Assembly: GCA_964579415.1 (NCBI GenBank)
Contig: CAZOGW010000030.1
Span: forward strand, 1 to 27,820
Length of the DNA: 27,820 nt
Reading direction: 5' to 3'
Origin: CAZOGW01 sp964579415
GTDB taxonomy: Bacteria > Actinomycetota > Acidimicrobiia > Spongiisociales > UBA5794
Numbering within the stretch: the stretch's first letter is position 1; each line of letters begins with the position of its first letter. The notes under the pieces are model-generated. The model saw only the letters and a program-made list of their open reading frames with translations, was not told the DNA's origin and made no database searches. Below are positions 23,354 to 27,820 of this stretch, piece by piece. Position numbers and translations under genes: made by a program.

Positions 23354-23410
23354 GGTACTAGGTATTAGGTACTAAGTACTAGGTACTACCTAGTACTTAG
23401 TACTTAGTAT
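23354..23410. terminator. Heptamer array E with 16-bp inverted arms
   Basis: Five GGTACTA-type units (23354-23388) are followed by three in the opposite sense (CCTAGTA, CTTAGTA, CTTAGTA). Bases 23370-23385 and 23387-23402 are exact reverse complements around one base, so a ~15-bp hairpin is possible. It starts immediately after the lipoprotein stop, suiting a terminator that insulates the attenuator downstream. There is no U-tract. Confidence 0.75.
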
Positions 23411-23416
23411 GTTCCC

Positions 23417-23446
23417 TTCGACACGATCAGACCGCTGTGGTACCTT
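23417..23446 (+). promoter_or_regulatory. Promoter giving a leaderless leader-peptide transcript
   Basis: TTCGAC (23417-23422), an 18-bp spacer and TACCTT (23441-23446) place transcription start at about 23453, exactly the GTG of the leader peptide. No ribosome site precedes that GTG. Leaderless GTG/ATG messages are common in actinobacteria. Confidence 0.55.
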
Positions 23447-23452
23447 CAGCTC

Positions 23453-23521
23453 GTGAGCAACCGTTTCTTCTACGCCTATTTCTTTACCGGGCAGTCGGCC
23501 CGGGCGGAAATGGCGCGCTGA
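23453..23521 (+). CDS. Phe/Tyr leader peptide of the attenuator
   Basis: This 22-residue peptide starts at GTG. Residues 5-11 are FFYAYFF: four Phe and two Tyr in seven codons, the hallmark of a ribosome-stalling leader. Its 3' codons (about 15-18) contain the 5' arm of the antiterminator (23494-23505). A ribosome that reaches the stop covers that arm; one stalled at the Phe/Tyr codons leaves it free. It precedes a chorismate mutase fusion gene, whose products are Phe and Tyr precursors. The peptide itself probably has no other role. Confidence 0.88.
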   Translation: MSNRFFYAYFFTGQSARAEMAR

Positions 23522-23580
23522 GAGACCTCTCACCCGACCACCACCAGCCCGAAGCCGACCGAGGCTTCGGGTTTCTTTGT
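23494..23580 (+). terminator. Attenuator: antiterminator and intrinsic terminator
   Basis: Terminator: CCCGAAGCC (23548-23556), loop GACCGA, GGCTTCGGG (23563-23571), then TTTCTTT. Antiterminator: GTCGGC (23494-23499) pairs with GCCGAC (23554-23559), and CGGGC (23501-23505) pairs with GCCCG (23547-23551) across a small internal loop. The two folds share 23548-23556 and exclude each other. With charged tRNA the ribosome masks 23494-23505 and the terminator forms; with Phe or Tyr shortage the antiterminator forms and the gene is read. Confidence 0.85.
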
Positions 23581-23612
23581 GCCTGGGGCCTCGCACCTTT
23601 CCAGGAGGAACC

Positions 23613-24683
23613 ATGAGCGAGGAGCCGACCCTCAAGAGCCGCCGCAGACCTGACGACGTGTCCACCACCATCGTCGAGGTGGGCAACGTGCGTTTCGGCG
23701 ACGGCTCGTACCCGGTGATAGCCGGGCCCATCGCTGTCGAATCCGAGGAGCAGATCCTCGCCATCGGCGCCGCGGTGGCAACCGCCGGGGCCTCCTTGTT
23801 GCGCGGCGGCACCTTCCGCGCCGTCAACTCCCCGTACGGGTTCCGCGGCATCGGCGCCGAGGGCATGTGGCTCCTGGAGAAGGCCGGCCACGAGTGCGGC
23901 CTCCCCACCGTCACCGAGGTCATCGAGTCGGGCCATCTCTCCGATGCCGTCGACCACGCCGACATGATCGAGATCGGCCCCGACAACATGCAGAACTTCT
24001 CGCTGATGCGCGACGTGGGCAAGACCGGCAAGCCGGTGTTGCTGCACCGGGGCCCCTCGGCCACCGTCGACGAGTGGCTCATGGCCGCCGAGTACATCAT
24101 GTCGGAGGGCAACGAGAAGGTGGTCCTCTGCGAGCGGGGCAGCCGGGGTTTCGACCCGCTCACCACCGACACCATCGACATCAGCGCCGTGCCCGTGGTG
24201 CAGCGGCTCTCCCACCTGCCCGTCATCGTCGACCCCTCGCCGGCTCAGGGCGGCGCCGACCTGCTCGCCCCACTGGCGATGGCGGGACGTTCGGCGGGTG
24301 CCGATGGCCTCAACGTCCTCGTTCACAACGACCCCGGATCTTCTCGGGCGGGTGCCGGAGCCCAGATAGACCTGGTCGCCTTCGACCGGCTCATGGACCG
24401 CCTCGGGATCCCCACGCTGCGTGACGAGATCGACCGCATCGATCGAGACCTGGTGCGACTCGTCGCCCGCCGCCTCCACAACTCGGTCCAGATCGCCCGC
24501 ATCAAGGCAGAGCGGGGCCTCCCGATGCGGTCCCCCGAGCGCGAGGCGGAGTTGATCGAGGAGGCACGGCGCGATGCAGTGCGCCTCGGCATGGACCCCG
24601 AGTACGCCGCGGGGCTGTTCGCCCTGGTGTTGGAGCACAGCCGGGCGGCGCAGCGGCGCGCCGTCGGGCACGAGGGCGGATGA
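23613..24683 (+). CDS. DAHP synthase-like (probably inactive) / chorismate mutase fusion
   Basis: This 356-residue protein has a class I-beta DAHP synthase fold (about residues 15-262) and a C-terminal AroQ chorismate mutase domain (about 265-350). Against active enzymes such as that of Thermotoga maritima, the barrel has lost its metal ligands: Cys to I40 (AGPI), His to P210 (VDPSP), Glu to L236 (VLVH), and no Asp at 243-251. Substrate residues are also changed: KPRTS to RAVNS (69-73), QIGARN to EIGPDN (120-125), and the Lys of KPVLLKRG to H145. Mutase residues R270, R287, K298, R310, E311, S343 and Q347 remain; the D48 position is S307. The likely activity is chorismate to prephenate only, with the barrel structural or regulatory. 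AGGAGG precedes the ATG. Expression is under a Phe/Tyr attenuator. The stop overlaps tag (ATGA). Confidence 0.85.
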   Translation: MSEEPTLKSRRRPDDVSTTIVEVGNVRFGDGSYPVIAGPIAVESEEQILAIGAAVATAGASLLRGGTFRAVNSPYGFRGIGAEGMWLLEKAGHECGLPTVTEVIESGHLSDAVDHADMIEIGPDNMQNFSLMRDVGKTGKPVLLHRGPSATVDEWLMAAEYIMSEGNEKVVLCERGSRGFDPLTTDTIDISAVPVVQRLSHLPVIVDPSPAQGGADLLAPLAMAGRSAGADGLNVLVHNDPGSSRAGAGAQIDLVAFDRLMDRLGIPTLRDEIDRIDRDLVRLVARRLHNSVQIARIKAERGLPMRSPEREAELIEEARRDAVRLGMDPEYAAGLFALVLEHSRAAQRRAVGHEGG

Positions 24684-25294
24684 CCACGCCGGACGTCGTC
24701 ACCGGAGAGGACGGGGTGGCCCGCTGCTGGTGGGGAGCGGCCACGCCCGACTACTCCACCTACCACGACGAGGAGTGGGGTATGCCGGTCGGCGACGATC
24801 GGCGCCTCTTCGAGAAGCTCTGCCTGGAAGGGTTCCAGTCGGGACTGAGCTGGCTCACCATCCTGCGCAAACGTCCCGCCTTCCGGGCGGCGTTCCACGG
24901 TTTCGACTACCGCAAGGTGGCGCTGATGGGGGAGCCGGACGTGGATCGCCTCCTCGACGACGCCGGCATCGTGCGCCACCGGGGCAAGATCGAGGCCACG
25001 GTGAACAACGCCCGGCGCGCCGTGGAACTGGCGGCGGAGCATGGGTCGCTGGCAGCCTTCGTCTGGTCGTTCGAGCCCGCCGGTGACCGGCAACCGTCTC
25101 TGCAACCCACCACGGCGGAATCGAAGGCCTTGGCGGCCGCCCTCAAGAAGCGCGGTTTCCGCTTCGTCGGGCCCATCACCGCGTACGCCTTCATGCAGGC
25201 CATGGGCCTTGTCAATGACCACCTGGAGCGATGTGACGCTCGGCCGCGGGTGGCGGCGGCGCGGGCGGCGTTCCCACGCCCGGCGATGCGGTGA
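24680..25294 (+). CDS. tag: DNA-3-methyladenine glycosylase I
   Basis: This 204-residue zinc-binding glycosylase excises 3-methyladenine. The four zinc ligands are present: C16 (RCWWG), H29 (YHDEEWG), H181 and C185 (VNDHLERC). E50 in LEGFQSGLSWLTILRKR is in the base-recognition segment, and DAGIVRHRGKIEATVNNA (about 94-111) is a family signature. The start overlaps the fusion-gene stop by four bases, so this repair gene is expected to follow the Phe/Tyr attenuator. That coupling is functionally unexpected. It is unrelated in fold detail to the AlkA-like protein at 7388. Confidence 0.94.
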   Translation: MTTPDVVTGEDGVARCWWGAATPDYSTYHDEEWGMPVGDDRRLFEKLCLEGFQSGLSWLTILRKRPAFRAAFHGFDYRKVALMGEPDVDRLLDDAGIVRHRGKIEATVNNARRAVELAAEHGSLAAFVWSFEPAGDRQPSLQPTTAESKALAAALKKRGFRFVGPITAYAFMQAMGLVNDHLERCDARPRVAAARAAFPRPAMR

Positions 25295-25386
25295 CGGCGC
25301 CCCGTTCGCCGGGTCGATACCCGATTGCGTTCACAAATCGCGGGTAGAGGTATCTTCGGATGGGGGAATACGAGAAGGAGAAGCAC

Positions 25387-25539
25387 ATGAGCATGCGGAG
25401 ACTCGCCGCATCGGTTCTCGGTGTGTTGCTCGCTGTCGGTGTCCTCGGAGCCTGCGACGACGGCGACGGCGACAACGGCGGGACCGAGCCCGGCGCCGAC
25501 ACCACCTTGCAGATGCTCACGACCACCACGACTCCCTGA
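25387..25539 (+). CDS. Small lipoprotein of 50 residues
   Basis: A signal peptide (MSMRRLAASVLGVLLAVGVLGAC) ends in lipobox LGAC, followed by an acidic Asp/Gly stretch and a Thr-rich tail. AAGGAG lies at a good distance before the ATG. TATCTT at 25351 may be its -10. It is too short for a folded domain. It looks genuine because of the ribosome site and signal peptide together; no function can be given. A hairpin follows at 25561-25590. Confidence 0.65.
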   Translation: MSMRRLAASVLGVLLAVGVLGACDDGDGDNGGTEPGADTTLQMLTTTTTP

Positions 25540-25560
25540 CCCTCCGGGTCATCGACAACC

Positions 25561-25590
25561 GCGGAGCCCTCGCCTCGGTGGGGGCTCCGC
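25561..25590 (+). terminator. GC-rich hairpin after the small lipoprotein gene
   Basis: GCGGAGCCC (25561-25569) and GGGCTCCGC (25582-25590) are exact reverse complements with a 12-nt loop. No U-tract follows, so termination is probable rather than certain. Confidence 0.5.
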
Positions 25591-25670
25591 ACTTACCCGG
25601 GGGGTCCTTGCCTTTCTGCGCCGCACGGGCCAGGCTTGGCGCCCACGATGGGGAAAGGCGGTAGCGAGGG

Positions 25671-26984
25671 GTGACCTCACGAGACTACGTCCTCGACACC
25701 TGCGTGCTCCTGGCCGACCCCCGCGCCATCCTGCGCTTCGATGAACACGACGTCGTGCTCCCCCTGGTGGTCGTCGAGGAGCTCGACCGCCTCAAGACCC
25801 GCGTCGACGAGGTGGGCGCCAACGCCCGTTCTGCCATCCGGTTGCTGGAGGCGCTGGGGGCTTCCGAGCCGGGAGGCATGTCGGAACCGCGGCGCCTCGA
25901 CAGCGGCGGAAGCCTGCGCATCGAACTCAACGGCATCCGCTCCGACCGCCTCCCCGAGGTGCTCGACCCCCACACGCCCGACCACCGCATCCTTTCCACC
26001 TGCCTGAGCCTCGTCGACGGCGGGCATGCCGCCGTGCTGGTGACCCGGGACGCCGCCCTGCGCATCAAGGGCGCTCAGCTCGGGGTGCCGGTGGAGGATT
26101 ACCGCGCCGACACCGTCGAGGTGGACGAGTCGTACTCCGGCGTGGTCGACATCGACGCCACCTCAGAGATCGTCGACCGCCTCTACGCCGAGAGCAAGGT
26201 CACCATCCCCGACACCGGGCTGTGGCGCAACCAGTACGTCATCCTCAGGGCCACCGATTCGCACACGGGGCTGGCGAGGGTCGCCGACGTAGGTGACGAG
26301 GCCACCCTGGTACGGGTGCCCGGGTCCCGCCACGTCTTCGGGGTGGAGACCAAGAACGTGCGCCAGGCGTTCGCTGCCGACCTGCTGCTCGATCCCGACG
26401 TCCCCGCGGTGTCGGTGATGGGGATGGCCGGTACCGGCAAGACGTTCCTCACCCTGGCGGCTGCCCTGGAACAGGTGTTGGAGCAGGAGCGCTACCGGCG
26501 CATCTCGGTGTACCGGCCGCTGGTGGCGGTGGGCCGCCAGGAGGTGGGCTACCTCCCCGGCGACCTCGACGACAAGCTGGCGCCGTGGATGGCGGCGGTC
26601 TACGACAACCTCTACGCCCTCTTCTCCGACTCGGACCCGCAGCACTCCCGTGACGCCGTCGACGAACTGCTGGGGCGGGACATCCTCGAGATGGCGGCTG
26701 TCACCTACTTGCGGGGACGGTCGATCACCAACGAGTTGGTGATCATCGACGAAGCGCAGAACCTGGAGTTGCCCACCCTCAAGGTGATCCTCACCCGGAT
26801 GGGCCAGGGTTCCAAGGTGGTCTTCTGCGGAGACCTCACCCAGGTGGACAACCCGTACGTCTCACCGTTCGGGGGGCTGGCGGCCCTGGTCGAGAAACTC
26901 AAGGGGCGCCGGCTGTTCGGCCACGTGACGCTGGACCGCTCGGTCCGCAGCCCGCTGGCGGAGCTGGCAGCGACCACCCTGTAG
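25671..26984 (+). CDS. PIN domain-PhoH ATPase fusion (PhoH2 type)
   Basis: This 437-residue protein has an N-terminal PIN ribonuclease domain (about residues 5-145) with acidic residues D9 (VLDTCVLL), E36/E37, D104 (TPDHRIL) and D127 (TRDAALRIKG). A C-terminal PhoH ATPase domain follows (about 230-435) with Walker A GMAGTGKT (251-258), Walker B LVIIDEAQN (D360, E361) and GDLTQVDNPY. In mycobacteria such proteins unwind and cleave RNA. All catalytic residues look intact. GTG at 25671 is used; the ribosome site (GCGAGG) is weak. No PhoAT-like antitoxin gene is adjacent; the upstream small gene is a lipoprotein. Confidence 0.92.
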   Translation: MTSRDYVLDTCVLLADPRAILRFDEHDVVLPLVVVEELDRLKTRVDEVGANARSAIRLLEALGASEPGGMSEPRRLDSGGSLRIELNGIRSDRLPEVLDPHTPDHRILSTCLSLVDGGHAAVLVTRDAALRIKGAQLGVPVEDYRADTVEVDESYSGVVDIDATSEIVDRLYAESKVTIPDTGLWRNQYVILRATDSHTGLARVADVGDEATLVRVPGSRHVFGVETKNVRQAFAADLLLDPDVPAVSVMGMAGTGKTFLTLAAALEQVLEQERYRRISVYRPLVAVGRQEVGYLPGDLDDKLAPWMAAVYDNLYALFSDSDPQHSRDAVDELLGRDILEMAAVTYLRGRSITNELVIIDEAQNLELPTLKVILTRMGQGSKVVFCGDLTQVDNPYVSPFGGLAALVEKLKGRRLFGHVTLDRSVRSPLAELAATTL

Positions 26985-26999
26985 GCCGTGCCACGCCGG

Positions 27000-27440
27000 T
27001 CAGCCCGCCTGTTCCAGCTCCCGCAGGACCTCGGTGAGGAAGTCGTCGCCGGCTGGGGTCTCCGGTTGGACTCCGCGCAGCAGGTCGATGGTGTCGAGTT
27101 CCATCTGGAGGCGGGCACAGCCGAGTTGCTCGGCAATCTGGAAGTAGCGAGCCACGGCCACCTTGTCCACCACCTCGCGGATCTCGGTGGCGGGCAACCG
27201 GCCGTCGGTGCTCTCCGCCAGACCGTCGACGGCGTCGGCAGCGGTGCCCACCAGATCGACGAACCTCTCGGAGAGGGCGTCGCAGTCGCGCAGCCCCGCC
27301 ATGGCGTCGTCCAGGCTGATGGTGGCGACCTGGTCGCGGAAGCCCTGCACCGATTCGCCGACACCGCCGCAGGCGGCCCCGAGGAGCCCGGCGACGGTGG
27401 CCCCCACGACAGCCCACCTGGTTGCTGCGCTGTGTCCCAT
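27000..27440 (-). CDS. Putative lipoprotein of unknown function
   Basis: This 146-residue protein has an N-terminal signal-like helix (WAVVGATVAGLLGAACGG). A Cys at about residue 24 could be acylated, but the lipobox (GAAC) lacks the usual Leu at -3. The rest is mostly helical, with two Cys (LRDCDALSERF, LGCARLQME), and I do not recognise it. GGAGG sits five bases before the ATG, supporting the start. It converges with the PhoH gene 15 bases away and diverges from the dodecin-like gene; a GTACC/GGTAC inverted repeat (27467-27480) lies between the two divergent starts. Confidence 0.7.
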   Translation of the reverse strand: MGHSAATRWAVVGATVAGLLGAACGGVGESVQGFRDQVATISLDDAMAGLRDCDALSERFVDLVGTAADAVDGLAESTDGRLPATEIREVVDKVAVARYFQIAEQLGCARLQMELDTIDLLRGVQPETPAGDDFLTEVLRELEQAG

Positions 27441-27510
27441 GCCACCTCCCCTGGATCGATCCCATCGTACCCGCCGGTACCATCGGCAACCCGTCGCGAA
27501 AGGAGCACCG

Positions 27511-27729
27511 GTGGACGACTACATCGATTCGGGCGCCATCAAGGTCATCGAGGTCATCGGGATCTCGGAGGAGAGCTTCGACGACGCAGTCAAACGTGCC
27601 GTCGAGAAGGCCGCTCAGAGCATCCGCGGTATCACCGGTGTCGAGGTGCAGAAGCTGAACGCACGGGTGGACGAGGGCAAGATCACCCAGTACCGCGCCG
27701 CCTGCAAGCTGGCCTTCGCGGTTCGATAG
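27511..27729 (+). CDS. Dodecin-like protein lacking the flavin-stacking Trp
   Basis: This 72-residue protein has the dodecin strand-helix-strand-strand pattern (VIEVIGISEESFDDAVKRAVEKAAQSIRG, then VEVQKLNARVDEGKITQYRAACKLAFAV). Dodecins form hollow 12-mers that store flavins. The Trp that stacks on flavin (W in the mycobacterial WFEV) aligns with G43, and the flavin-contacting Gln with R62, so normal flavin binding is unlikely. It may bind another ligand or be a structural variant. GTG at 27511 follows AAAGGAG closely. Array F begins directly after the stop. Confidence 0.85.
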   Translation: MDDYIDSGAIKVIEVIGISEESFDDAVKRAVEKAAQSIRGITGVEVQKLNARVDEGKITQYRAACKLAFAVR

Positions 27730-27730
27730 G

Positions 27731-27820
27731 CACGTATCACGTATCACGTATCACGTATCACGTATCACGTATCACGTAACGCTATGCGTAGTACCTAGTA
27801 CCTAGTACCTAGTACCTAGT
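27731..27820. repeat. Compound heptamer array F (two unit types)
   Basis: Six perfect CACGTAT units (27731-27772) and a partial one are followed by a short junction (GCTATGC) and then GTAGTAC plus CTAGTAC units running to the window edge. The first unit type is the one in array A; the second is that of arrays C, D and E. It starts one base after the dodecin stop codon and continues out of the window. Confidence 0.9.

Noticed and set aside
25387..26984. Toxin-antitoxin pair formed by the small gene and the PIN-PhoH protein
   Set aside because: The upstream small protein has a signal peptide and lipobox, so it is exported and cannot act as a PhoAT-like antitoxin. A hairpin also separates the genes.
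27731..27820. CRISPR array
   Set aside because: The repeats are 7 bp, directly adjacent and without spacers.

Overview
The window is a scaffold piece from a high-GC actinobacterium. Tad pilus genes of the Gram-positive type, an F420-type oxidoreductase, an MtrA/MtrB/lipoprotein trio, Thr/Pro-rich lipoprotein linkers, frequent GTG starts and several apparently leaderless promoters together suggest Acidimicrobiia or a near relative. That class assignment is inference. A run of exactly 100 N (19075-19174) marks an assembly gap of unknown true size.

Layout. 1-823: 3' part of an Ala/Pro-rich protein with a degenerate GHKL-like C-terminus. 915-5632: F420-dependent oxidoreductase, then methionine genes (metY with a small membrane protein on minus; metX overlapping murI on plus). 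5763-8561: a small DNA-binding protein with a partner of unknown function, a thioesterase, an AlkA-like glycosylase and a second, paralogous small DNA-binding protein. 8745-16117: a tightly overlapping tad pilus operon (CpaB, TadZ-like, TadA, TadB, TadC, pilin, three TadE/G-like proteins, an NTF2-like membrane protein), facing a LysM membrane protein at 16166-17098. 17214-19069: heme A synthase and protoheme farnesyltransferase (ctaA-ctaB). 19208-19609: a small coiled-coil membrane protein between inverted repeat arrays. 19748-23353: response regulator, histidine kinase and GerMN lipoprotein resembling mtrA-mtrB-lpqB. 23417-25294: a Phe/Tyr attenuator controlling a DAHP-synthase-like/chorismate mutase fusion and a Tag glycosylase. 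25387-27729: small lipoprotein, PIN-PhoH ATPase, another putative lipoprotein and a dodecin-like protein.

Three things stand out. First, AT-rich tandem arrays of 7-bp units sit at gene ends throughout the window. The unit sequence differs from site to site but the 7-bp period does not, and several arrays fold back into long perfect palindromes. Second, the DAHP-synthase domain at 23613-24683 has lost all four metal ligands and other catalytic residues, while its fused chorismate mutase looks intact. Third, that gene is preceded by a complete classical attenuator: a short leader peptide with FFYAYFF, an antiterminator and a terminator, probably on a leaderless transcript. A 12-bp element (TAACGTTACCAT) is shared by the promoters of the second small DNA-binding protein and the LysM gene on either side of the tad operon, which hints at co-regulation.

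I saw no rRNA, tRNA, CRISPR array, transposase or phage gene.
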